From DASQHY01 sp035602605 (GTDB lineage Bacteria > Acidobacteriota > Terriglobia > Acidiferrales > UBA7541), in the NCBI GenBank assembly GCA_035602605.1, contig DATNLZ010000007.1, positions 10,117-74,116 on the forward strand: DNA of 64,000 nucleotides, in the 5' to 3' direction. The position numbers were made by a program, and so were the translations under genes. Shown one piece after another: positions 1 through 11,262 of the stretch; position 1 is the first letter of the stretch, and the number at the start of each line of letters is the position of its first letter. Under the pieces are notes generated by a model, which saw only the letters and a program-made list of their open reading frames with translations, was not told where the DNA came from and ran no database searches.

Positions 1-54
1 GGCTCGATCTCACCGCCGAACGAGCACTTGCAATGAATTTCCCGGGAGGTCCCG

Positions 55-1257
55 CTGACGGAAGCACATCCACGGCCCGCAACTCTCGCGCTCGAGGACG
101 GGCGGATATTTAACGGCCGCGCGGCGGGAGCTCAAATCCGCCGCGGCGGTGAAGTTGTTTTCAACACGAGCATCACCGGCTATCAGGAAATTTTCACGGA
201 CCCCAGCTACGCCGGGCAGATTGTCTGCCTCACGTACCCGCACATCGGAAATATCGGCACGAACCTGGATGACCAGGAATCCGCGCACCCTTATATCGAG
301 GGATTGATTGTGCGCGAATTTTCGCCGGTAGCTTCCAACTGGCGATCGACAGAAACCACACATACCTACTTAAGCCGACATAATGTTCCGGTGATCTGGG
401 ACATCGATACACGAGCCCTCGTGCGGCACATTCGCATAGCCGGGGCGATGCGCGGAGTTCTGGCAACGGATGGAACACCGGCGGAGCAACTGATTTTTGA
501 GGCGCGAAACGTGCCTCCGATGACCGGGTTGGAGCTGGCTGGTCGCGTCTCGTGCCAAGAGGCCTACCCATGGACTAAAGGTTCCATCGAGGTAGCCACC
601 TCGCCATGGAGCGAAAGTATGGGCGAGGCTGGCGCGGCTGATGAATCGAAACGTTTTCGTGTGGCCGCCTATGACTTTGGCATCAAGCAGAATATCTTGC
701 GGCTTCTGGTGGACCACAACTGTGACGTCACCGTGGTTCCGGCAAACACCTCCGCGGAGGATGTGTTGGCGATGAAGCCAGACGGGGTGTTTCTCTCGAA
801 CGGGCCGGGAGACCCTGAGCCGGTTACCTATGCGGTCGAAGCCATTGGCAAACTACTTGGACGCGTGCCCATCTTTGGAATCTGTCTCGGCCACCAACTG
901 TGCGGGCTGGCCCTCGGCGGGAAAACATACAAATTAAAGTTCGGGCATCACGGGTCAAATCACCCGGTGAAGAATCTGCTGACCGGGCAAGTAGAGATCA
1001 CGGCACAGAATCACGGATTCGTGGTGGATCCAGAATCGCTGCCCTCGCACGACGTTGAGGTGACGCACGAAAATTTGAATGATCACACCAATGAAGGTAT
1101 GCGCCACCGGTCCCTGCCGCTTTTTAGCGTGCAATATCATCCCGAGGCTTCGCCGGGGCCCCACGATTCGCACTATCTATTCCATGAGTTCACAAACCTA
1201 ATGAAGGACAACAAGTTTTCAGGCGCGCTGCGGCGGCATCATCGCGCGAACGAGTGA
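55..1257 (+). CDS. carA: carbamoyl-phosphate synthase small (glutaminase) subunit
   Basis: This subunit hydrolyses glutamine and passes ammonia to the CarB partner for carbamoyl phosphate (pyrimidines and arginine). The N-terminal CarA domain is recognisable from about residue 11 (LALEDGRIF, then TGYQEI and DPSYAGQIV). The class I amidotransferase domain has the nucleophile Cys in GICLGHQ at bases 883-885 and the catalytic His in QYHPEASPG. No ATG, GTG or TTG lies in frame between the stop at 34-36 and the conserved N-terminus. CTG at 55 has GGGAGG at 44-49 with 5-nt spacing and would give 400 aa, close to the family length, so it is taken as the start; the ATG at 304 would delete conserved sequence. 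It lies 18 bp before carB. The function is secure; the start is not. Confidence 0.9.
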   Translation: MTEAHPRPATLALEDGRIFNGRAAGAQIRRGGEVVFNTSITGYQEIFTDPSYAGQIVCLTYPHIGNIGTNLDDQESAHPYIEGLIVREFSPVASNWRSTETTHTYLSRHNVPVIWDIDTRALVRHIRIAGAMRGVLATDGTPAEQLIFEARNVPPMTGLELAGRVSCQEAYPWTKGSIEVATSPWSESMGEAGAADESKRFRVAAYDFGIKQNILRLLVDHNCDVTVVPANTSAEDVLAMKPDGVFLSNGPGDPEPVTYAVEAIGKLLGRVPIFGICLGHQLCGLALGGKTYKLKFGHHGSNHPVKNLLTGQVEITAQNHGFVVDPESLPSHDVEVTHENLNDHTNEGMRHRSLPLFSVQYHPEASPGPHDSHYLFHEFTNLMKDNKFSGALRRHHRANE

Positions 1258-1275
1258 TCGAAATTCGGGAGTCGG

Positions 1276-4536
<3,261 letters not shown>

Positions 4537-4558
4537 ACAAAAGATCGAGGATACGGCC

Positions 4559-5464
4559 ATGAGACTCGAGGGCGTTTTTGCGCCACTGACAACTCCGTTC
4601 GCGGCGGATGGAACAGTAGCGATCGACCGTTTGCGGGAAAATGTTAGTCGTTACAATAGGACGCGGCTGGCGGGATTCGTCGCGATGGGCTCTACCGGCG
4701 AAGCTGTGTTGCTTTCCCGCGATGAGGTTGAACGCGTGTGGGTAACGGTGCGCGAGACAGCCGGCGCGAACAAGATCCTTATTGCCGGCACGGGCGCCGA
4801 ATCGACGGCGGAAACCATTGAACGCACTGCGCGGGCCGCGAGCATTGGTTACCAAGCGGCGCTGGTTAAGCCGCCCTACTATTACAAGCCCATATTGACG
4901 GCGCAGGTGTTGATCGAGCATTTTGAGCGTGTGGCGGATGCGGCGCGCATCCCCTTGCTGCTGTACTCGGTGCCGCAATTTACCGGCGTAGCGTTTGAGG
5001 CGCCACTGGTGGCGCGGTTAGCGGAACACCCCAATATTATTGGTATTAAGGAAAGTTCTGGAAATGTGCAACGCATAGGCGAAATTGTGCAAAGCGCGCC
5101 GCGAACTTTCCAAACGCTGGTAGGCTCGGCAGCCACCATCCATCCGTCGGTCGCCGTCGGGGCATGCGGATGCATCCTTGCGCTTGCCTGCGTTTTGCCA
5201 GACCTGTGCATAGAACTTTTTGAACTGGCGCGCGCCGGCGATGTGCGCCGAGCGCTCTCGCTGCAGCAAAACCTGATACCGGTTTCGAAGAAAATCGTGA
5301 GTGAGGGCGGGGCACCGGGAGTCAAGTACGCTATGGACCTGCTCGGTTATAGCGGAGGAGCTCCGCGCCGGCCGCTTCTGCCGCCTGCAGAGGCCTATAA
5401 GAAGGAAATTGAGGGCGTTTTGAGTGTTCTCAAGGGGATCCCCGCTGGATCGGCACACGGTTAA
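4559..5464 (+). CDS. DapA-family (dihydrodipicolinate synthase/N-acetylneuraminate lyase) aldolase
   Basis: This is a 301-aa class I aldolase TIM barrel. The Schiff-base Lys is K164 in GIKESSG, the pyruvate-binding motif GSTGE is at about residues 44-48, and the catalytic Tyr is Y136 in YSVPQFTG. The Arg that true DapA enzymes carry just after the Tyr motif (YNVPSRTG), which binds the aspartate-semialdehyde carboxylate, is absent. The region around the motif and the C-terminal half (LVGSAA, DLLGYSGG, RRPLLP) instead resembles 4-hydroxy-2-oxoglutarate aldolases. A 2-keto-acid aldolase is therefore as likely as lysine biosynthesis. ATG 4559 begins the conserved N-terminus MRLEGVFAPLTTPF, 22 bp after carB; a longer frame from 4331 would overlap carB and lacks homology. 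Confidence 0.85.
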   Translation: MRLEGVFAPLTTPFAADGTVAIDRLRENVSRYNRTRLAGFVAMGSTGEAVLLSRDEVERVWVTVRETAGANKILIAGTGAESTAETIERTARAASIGYQAALVKPPYYYKPILTAQVLIEHFERVADAARIPLLLYSVPQFTGVAFEAPLVARLAEHPNIIGIKESSGNVQRIGEIVQSAPRTFQTLVGSAATIHPSVAVGACGCILALACVLPDLCIELFELARAGDVRRALSLQQNLIPVSKKIVSEGGAPGVKYAMDLLGYSGGAPRRPLLPPAEAYKKEIEGVLSVLKGIPAGSAHG

Positions 5465-5558
5465 ATACATCGAATTCCTGTTACTTCTGCCCCCTCCCAG
5501 CGTCTAATCGCACAACGGCCTTGATAAAGCGTTGCGGCTGTGAAGACTGGCATATACC

Positions 5559-7181
5559 ATGGACACTGTGATGAAGTGTCGATGCCTTCCGCTTAGCGAA
5601 CTGCCAAGCTCCACGCCACTATACTCAGCATTTCTCGAAGATTTTTCCCGCCTGTCTGAATTCTTCCACCATCCACCGAGTGAAGAAGGAGTGAAGGCAT
5701 CCGCTGGCGAGGTTGCTCTGAGCGCGGAAATCCGCGGTGAGGTTGTGGGTATTCTGCGCGAGCAGAACCAGCGCTTCGGAAGTGGCCAGGAGACCGAAGC
5801 CAGCCTGACACGCATGGAGCGCGGCGCGGTAGCCATCGTGACCGGGCAGCAGACGGGGTTATTCAGCGGACCGAGCTACACCGTTTATAAAGCGCTTTTG
5901 GCGCTGCGTGCTGCCGAAGAGATGACCGCTGCTGGCACCCCGGCCGTACCTGTGTTCTGGATGGCTACCGAGGATCATGACCTCACAGAAGTCAATCACT
6001 GTTATTGGTTGGGAAACAAGCGAATCGAACGATTGGAATTGCAACGGACCCAGGAGGAAGGCCGGCCGGTTGGTGACATTCGGCTCGGCGTCGGTATAAA
6101 CGAGGTCGTTGCGAATGCTGCGGAACAGTTGCAGGGGCCCGGGGCTGAATGGGTGGGCACGCTGCTGCGTGAATGTTACGGGCCGGGAGAAACCTTCGGG
6201 AGCGCACTTGGGAAATTGCTTGCGCGTTTGTTTGCAAACAGAGGATTGATTCTGGTGGATCCGCTCGATGCTCGACTGCATCGCTTGGCGGCCCCGGTGT
6301 TTCGACGAGCGCTCGACGAGCACGTTGAAATTACGAAAGATCTTCTGAAGCGAGGAACGGAGCTGGAGAGTGCGGGCTTCCACGCGCAGGTCAGGGTCTC
6401 AGAAAACGGCACAACGTTGTTTATGGTTCGGAACCGACGGCGATGGCCAATCAAGGTACACAAGGATCGATTCATCGCCAACAAAGAAGAGTTCACGGCT
6501 CCCGAATTACTGGATTTACTGGAGCGCGAGCCGGCGTTGTTCAGTCCCAATGCGCTTTTGCGGCCCATCATGCAGGATATGTTGTTGCCCACTGCTGCTT
6601 ATGTCGGAGGACCCGCGGAGATTGCTTATTTTGCGCAGAGCGGCGTGCTTTACCAGCGCTTGCTTGGACGGATGCCTGCAGTCCTTCCGCGAGCAAGTTT
6701 TACCATAGTGGACGCTAAAGTTTCTAACCTACTGGAAAAGTATGGCATCGATGTCCCGGACGTCTGGAAGGGACGACAGCAGCTTCGAAAACGGATGGAG
6801 CAAGGATTCTTGCCGGAGTCCCTGCAACAGGATTTTGAGAACGGAGAAAAGTCCGTGGCGGCGGTACTCGATAGACTCAGAAGGCCAGTCGAAGAGTTGG
6901 ACCAGACACTGGTGGGAACGCTGGAAACCACGAGAGCAAAAATTCTTCTCCAGTTTGAAAACCTGAAGGCCAAGGCCGGACGAGCGTTGGACTTCCGAAC
7001 AGGAGTGATCGACGGTCACGAGAAATTGCTCACCGATTCGCTTTTCGCCCAGCATGATTTGCAGGAGCGCTCATTGTGCTTCCTTCCATTTCTGGCTCGG
7101 CACGGGCGTGAATTTCTTGGCGCCTTGGAAAAGCAAGCTACCTTGCGATGCACCAACCACCAGCTTGTTTACCTCCAGTAG
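5559..7181 (+). CDS. bshC: putative cysteine ligase BshC, bacillithiol biosynthesis
   Basis: This 540-aa protein has the BshC family motifs TGQQTGLFSGP (about residues 95-105) and FWMATEDHDLTEVN (about 130-143), followed by a C-terminal coiled region. BshC adds cysteine to glucosaminyl-malate in the last step of bacillithiol synthesis, a low-molecular-weight thiol. BshA and BshB are not in this window, so the pathway must be completed elsewhere. The start is uncertain: ATG 5559 and ATG 5571 are both possible and neither has a clear ribosome binding site. Length is as expected for the family. Confidence 0.88.
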   Translation: MDTVMKCRCLPLSELPSSTPLYSAFLEDFSRLSEFFHHPPSEEGVKASAGEVALSAEIRGEVVGILREQNQRFGSGQETEASLTRMERGAVAIVTGQQTGLFSGPSYTVYKALLALRAAEEMTAAGTPAVPVFWMATEDHDLTEVNHCYWLGNKRIERLELQRTQEEGRPVGDIRLGVGINEVVANAAEQLQGPGAEWVGTLLRECYGPGETFGSALGKLLARLFANRGLILVDPLDARLHRLAAPVFRRALDEHVEITKDLLKRGTELESAGFHAQVRVSENGTTLFMVRNRRRWPIKVHKDRFIANKEEFTAPELLDLLEREPALFSPNALLRPIMQDMLLPTAAYVGGPAEIAYFAQSGVLYQRLLGRMPAVLPRASFTIVDAKVSNLLEKYGIDVPDVWKGRQQLRKRMEQGFLPESLQQDFENGEKSVAAVLDRLRRPVEELDQTLVGTLETTRAKILLQFENLKAKAGRALDFRTGVIDGHEKLLTDSLFAQHDLQERSLCFLPFLARHGREFLGALEKQATLRCTNHQLVYLQ

Positions 7182-7320
7182 GTTACCTCGCGGAGTTTCC
7201 GTCGGGTATTTAGCGTACACTAGCTCGTTGGCGCCCAGCCACGCGGTCATAAATTTCCATGCTAAAATGAATGGGCTTTTTCTCCAATCGATGCGGTCAG
7301 TTATCCTTATGGGAGGGTTG

Positions 7321-8340
7321 ATGAAGATTAGTCCCGGAAAGCGAAAGGGCTTGCAGGCGGTTTCCGACCAACGTGGTGTGATCGGAGCGGCGGCGATGGA
7401 TCAGCGCGGCTCGTTGCAAAGCGCCATTGCCAAGGAAAAGGGAATTGATAAAAAAGCGGTGACGCGTGAAATGATGGAGGAATTCAAGACTGCCGTGACA
7501 CGCGTGCTGACACCGCATGCCAGCGCTATTCTGCTGGACCCGGAATTTGGATTGAATGCCGCGAAACAACGCGCGAAGAATGCGGGACTGCTGCTGGCCT
7601 ATGAGAAAAGCGGCTACGACAATACCCAGCCGGGCCGGCTACCGGATTTGCTCGACAATTATTCTGTTCGGCGGTTAGTGGCCGCCGGAGCCGACTGCAT
7701 CAAGATCCTTCTCTATTACACACCTTTCGACCCAGAAAACGTCAACGATATCAAGCACGCTTGGGTGGAACGCATCGGGGCTGAATGCCAAGCCGCTGAC
7801 GTGCCATTCTTTCTTGAATTTGTGGGCTATGAAGAAGGCGTGGACGAGAAGAGCATTGAGTTCGCGCGCAAGAAACCTGAGTGCGTTACCGAGAGCATGG
7901 AGGAATTTTCAAAGCCGCAATACTGTGTGGACATCATGAAGGTGGAAGTGCCCATTACCATGAGTTTTGTAAAAGGTGCGCGGTCGGGCAAAGGCGAATC
8001 GGCATACACGCGAGAGGAAGCCAAAGAACATTTCCGGGCATCAGCGGCGGTGGCGAAGAAGCCATTTATTTATTTGTCTGCGGGCGTGAGCAATGAAACT
8101 TTCAATGAAACGCTGGAGCTGGCCGCGGAGGCGGGCGTAAACTTTTCAGGCGTGCTCTGCGGGCGGGCAACGTGGAAAGAAGGTATACCTGTTTACGCGA
8201 AGCAAGGGATTAAGGCGCTCGAAGACTGGCTCAACGATCAGGGCGTTAAAAACATACAAAACGTTAACGAGCGACTCAAAGCTGCCAAACCATGGTTCGC
8301 GTTTTACGGAGCACACTCGGCCGCAGCGCTTGTCTCTTAG
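7321..8340 (+). CDS. tagatose 1,6-diphosphate aldolase (LacD)-like protein
   Basis: This 339-aa class I aldolase has the LacD N-terminus (GKRKGLQAVSDQRGVIGAAAMDQRG), a conserved DCIKILLYYTP strand, and a Schiff-base Lys at K207 in DIMKVEVP, matching the family position near 205. LacD cleaves tagatose 1,6-bisphosphate to dihydroxyacetone phosphate and glyceraldehyde 3-phosphate. No other lac/tagatose genes are nearby, so the physiological substrate could be another ketose bisphosphate or sulfo-sugar phosphate. ATG 7321 follows GGGAGGG at 7311-7317; the frame stays open back to 7054 but that part overlaps bshC and is not conserved. Confidence 0.85.
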   Translation: MKISPGKRKGLQAVSDQRGVIGAAAMDQRGSLQSAIAKEKGIDKKAVTREMMEEFKTAVTRVLTPHASAILLDPEFGLNAAKQRAKNAGLLLAYEKSGYDNTQPGRLPDLLDNYSVRRLVAAGADCIKILLYYTPFDPENVNDIKHAWVERIGAECQAADVPFFLEFVGYEEGVDEKSIEFARKKPECVTESMEEFSKPQYCVDIMKVEVPITMSFVKGARSGKGESAYTREEAKEHFRASAAVAKKPFIYLSAGVSNETFNETLELAAEAGVNFSGVLCGRATWKEGIPVYAKQGIKALEDWLNDQGVKNIQNVNERLKAAKPWFAFYGAHSAAALVS

Positions 8341-8466
8341 TGACTGATAGCGACGCTATTGAACTGTCTACATGGTGTGCCTCTAGGTTCCCCGGGGCAC
8401 GATCCCGGATAGAAGAACTATCGAGAGTGTGAGGCAGTCTTTTAGGGCCGGTAGCAGTTTTTATTT

Positions 8467-8865
8467 ATGACCACCCTCACGATACCTACATCGCAGCGAA
8501 CTGAGTTCGTCGAAATCACGACGAAGGTGCAGAAGGCTGTGACGCAAGCGGGTATCAAGCAGGGTGTATGTTACCTTTTTGTGCCGCACACGACTGCAGG
8601 GGTCATGATCAACGAAAACGCGGATGCTGATGTGGCGCGAGATATTAGAGTGGACCTTGATCGGTTGGTGCCGCACGATGGTGATTACCGCCATTCGGAA
8701 GGCAATTCAGACTCGCATATCAAAGCTGCGCTCGTTGGAGCGTCGCTTAGCGTGTTTGTCGAGAATGGTAAGCTGGCGCTTGGCAGATGGCAGGGAATTT
8801 TCTTTTGTGAATTCGACGGTCCGCGCGAGCGCCAGTTACAGCTAAAAATTCTTCGCGAGGCGTGA
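8467..8865 (+). CDS. YjbQ (UPF0047) family protein
   Basis: This is a 132-aa single-domain protein with the full YjbQ signature: VPHTTAGVMINENAD (about residues 39-53), EGNSDSHIKAALVG (about 78-91) and GRWQGIFFCEFDGPR near the C-terminus. Family members are small trimers with a conserved His/Asp/Glu pocket. Weak thiamine-phosphate synthase activity has been reported for some, but the cellular role is unsettled. It stands alone between the LacD-like aldolase and hemW. No strong ribosome binding site is visible before ATG 8467. Confidence 0.87.
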   Translation: MTTLTIPTSQRTEFVEITTKVQKAVTQAGIKQGVCYLFVPHTTAGVMINENADADVARDIRVDLDRLVPHDGDYRHSEGNSDSHIKAALVGASLSVFVENGKLALGRWQGIFFCEFDGPRERQLQLKILREA

Positions 8866-8944
8866 TACAACGCGCGAAGAGCTGATGTGCTAAAGTGCGG
8901 TTTCAGCTAAGCGGCACAGAAAATACGGCATACGCGAAACAATT

Positions 8945-10126
8945 ATGACACTCGGGATTTACGTGCAAGTTCCATTCTGCCAGGCAAAGTGCACCTACTG
9001 TAATTTTCATACCGGCGTTTTTTCCGCAAGCCTGTACGCACCTTATACGCAAGCGGTCTGCCGGGAAATCCGCGAGCATGCGTCGCTTTACAAAGCTGCC
9101 GGGCTCATGATTCCGAGAGCACTGGACGGCCTGCCTGTAGACACGATTTATATCGGGGGCGGTACGCCGAGCCTTCTGGAGCCTCTCGCGCTTGCGAATA
9201 TCATTGAGACCATTTGTGCGGCGTTTTCCACGAAACTTACGGAAGTGACGCTCGAGGCTGACCCGGAAACAGTAACGCCCGAGAAGGCAGCGGCCTGGCG
9301 AACAGCAGGCATCAATCGAATCAGTCTGGGCGCGCAATCGTTTACAGATGTGGAATTGAAGGCTGCGGGACGCATGCATCGGTGCGCCGACATCTTTCAG
9401 TCCGCGAAATGGCTTCGCCAGTGCGGATTTGCAAATGTGAGCTTTGACCTCATCGCCGGACTTCCACATCAAACGCGCGCCAGCTGGGAAAAGTCCCTTG
9501 ACGAACTGTTTGGGCAGGCGCCCGAGCATGTGTCTATTTATCTGATGGAGATTGACGAGGCCAGCCGCCTCGGTAGAGAAGTGCTCCTGGGCGGGGTGCG
9601 CTACGGCGCTATCGCTCTGCCGAGCGACGATGCCATGGCGGAATTCTACGAGAGCGCATGTGTCCGCCTGGCGGAACATGGCTATGAACACTACGAAATC
9701 TCGAATTGGGGCCGGCCCGGACGTGCGTCGCGGCACAATTTAAAATATTGGCGTCGAGAACCATATCTCGGATTCGGCGCGGGGGCGCATTCTTTCAATG
9801 GCCGGGAGCGGTGGGCGAACGCGCACGATCCATCCGCCTACGCGGCGAGTGTGAGCAAAGGCAAACTTCCGGTCGAACAGGTGGAAACGGTGACCGCACA
9901 GCAGGCCCTGGAAGAGGAGCTATTCCTCGGCTTGCGGCAGCTTGATGGTATTGATCTAGACGTTCTCGAGAATCGTTATAGTGGTTGTTTCCGGAAGGAC
10001 CTTCGCCGCCGCGTTGACGAGCTTGCAACGCAGGGACTTGTCGAACAGGTTGGAAGCCGGGTGCGGTTGGCGGCGGCGCGGCTCGCGGTTTCCAACGAAG
10101 TTTTTGTCGCGTTAATGGCTTCGTAG
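8945..10126 (+). CDS. hemW: radical SAM heme chaperone HemW-like protein
   Basis: This 393-aa protein starts with a radical SAM cluster motif, CQAKCTYC (C-x3-C-x2-C), within the first 25 residues. GGGTPS follows at about residues 72-77, then the SAM-binding strands and a HemN/HemW C-terminal domain (QALEEELFLGLRQLDGID). The motif matches HemW (C-x3-C-x2-C with no fourth Cys) rather than true HemN, so a heme-chaperone role is more likely than coproporphyrinogen oxidation. The start ATG 8945 lacks a clear ribosome binding site. Confidence 0.88.
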   Translation: MTLGIYVQVPFCQAKCTYCNFHTGVFSASLYAPYTQAVCREIREHASLYKAAGLMIPRALDGLPVDTIYIGGGTPSLLEPLALANIIETICAAFSTKLTEVTLEADPETVTPEKAAAWRTAGINRISLGAQSFTDVELKAAGRMHRCADIFQSAKWLRQCGFANVSFDLIAGLPHQTRASWEKSLDELFGQAPEHVSIYLMEIDEASRLGREVLLGGVRYGAIALPSDDAMAEFYESACVRLAEHGYEHYEISNWGRPGRASRHNLKYWRREPYLGFGAGAHSFNGRERWANAHDPSAYAASVSKGKLPVEQVETVTAQQALEEELFLGLRQLDGIDLDVLENRYSGCFRKDLRRRVDELATQGLVEQVGSRVRLAAARLAVSNEVFVALMAS

Positions 10127-10160
10127 CCGGTAGCGATACGTCTGCGGACGTAAGGAGAGC

Positions 10161-11252
10161 ATGCAAACAACCTCAGCAATTAAACCTGATACCGAAGCAC
10201 ATCGACCACAGTCGAATGCGATTCCCGTCGATCTCCGCAGTGATACGGTGACCAAACCCACGGCTGAGATGCGTCGTGCTATGGCTGAGGCTGCAGTGGG
10301 CGACGATGTTTATGGCGAAGACCCTACCGTCAATAAGCTGCAGAAGCGTGCCGCGGAAATCTTCGAGCGTCCAGCGTCCCTTTTTGTCCCTTCGGGGTGC
10401 ATGGGCAACCTGATCTCCATCAAAGTATGGACGCATCACGGCAACGAAGTAATTTGCGAAGAACGTGGGCACACCAATCTGTACGAGCTTGCGGCGATGT
10501 CTGCCATTGCGGGATGCATGCCCCGCGTCACGCACGCGCCGGAAGGCATTCTTACCTGGAAGAGTATTGAACCATTGATCCGGCCGAAGATTTATTACGA
10601 TTCTCAGACCGCGCTCGTCTGTCTTGAGAACACCCACAATATGGCCGGCGGTACAGTGTATCCGACCGACATCGCCGAGGAGGTTTGCGACCAGGCTCAC
10701 CAAGCGGGTCTGCGGGTTCACCTCGACGGCGCACGGATCTTTAATGCTGCGGTGGCTCTAAAACAGAGCGTTGCGCAAATCACCAAAAAATTCGATTCGG
10801 TGATGTTTTGCTTGTCTAAGGGACTGGGAGCGCCGGTGGGATCGATGATTCTTGGATCACAAGAATTTATCGAAAAGGGGCGCATCTACCGGAAATTATT
10901 CGGCGGCGGGATGCGTCAGGCCGGAGTTATTGCCGCTGCGGGTCTCATCGCGCTCGAAAAATCTCCCGCGCAGCTCACACAAGACCACGAAAACGCACGC
11001 TTTCTCGCCGAGGGGCTCGCGGCGATTCCGGGGATCAACATAGACCCGAACAAGGTGCAGACCAACATCGTTATTTTCGGCTGTATAGGAACCGGCAAAA
11101 CCGGCCACGAAATATCGGCAGAATTGCATAAGCGAAATATCTGGGCGCTCGATACTGAGCCGCACGCGGTGCGCATGGTGACGCATTGCGATGTAGACCG
11201 AGCCGGGATAGACAAGGCATTGGCTGCATTGCGTGAGGTCGTCAGTCAGTGA
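10161..11252 (+). CDS. ltaE: low-specificity L-threonine aldolase
   Basis: This 363-aa PLP-dependent fold-type I enzyme splits L-threonine or allo-threonine into glycine and acetaldehyde. The PLP Lys is K220 in CLSKGLGAPVG, and the family motifs DLRSDTVTKPT, GDDVYGEDPTV and SGCMGNLISI lie in the N-terminal third. ATG 10161 has a good AAGGAG ribosome binding site (10151-10156). The next gene, an M2 peptidase, begins 10 bp after the stop, so the two are probably cotranscribed. The N-terminus carries about 20 extra residues before the conserved DLRSDT start. Confidence 0.92.
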   Translation: MQTTSAIKPDTEAHRPQSNAIPVDLRSDTVTKPTAEMRRAMAEAAVGDDVYGEDPTVNKLQKRAAEIFERPASLFVPSGCMGNLISIKVWTHHGNEVICEERGHTNLYELAAMSAIAGCMPRVTHAPEGILTWKSIEPLIRPKIYYDSQTALVCLENTHNMAGGTVYPTDIAEEVCDQAHQAGLRVHLDGARIFNAAVALKQSVAQITKKFDSVMFCLSKGLGAPVGSMILGSQEFIEKGRIYRKLFGGGMRQAGVIAAAGLIALEKSPAQLTQDHENARFLAEGLAAIPGINIDPNKVQTNIVIFGCIGTGKTGHEISAELHKRNIWALDTEPHAVRMVTHCDVDRAGIDKALAALREVVSQ

Positions 11253-11262
11253 GGAGGCAACG

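Noticed and set aside
3..116. Open frame at the left edge ending at 116, possible end of an upstream gene
   Set aside because: It overlaps the carA N-terminus and shows no recognisable C-terminus, for example of pyrC; too short to support.
8341..8466. Small hairpins in the gap before the YjbQ gene
   Set aside because: Stems of 5-6 bp with no T-run; within what chance would give.
8945..10126. Annotation as oxygen-independent coproporphyrinogen oxidase HemN
   Set aside because: Only three cluster cysteines (C-x3-C-x2-C) without the extra HemN Cys; HemW fits better.
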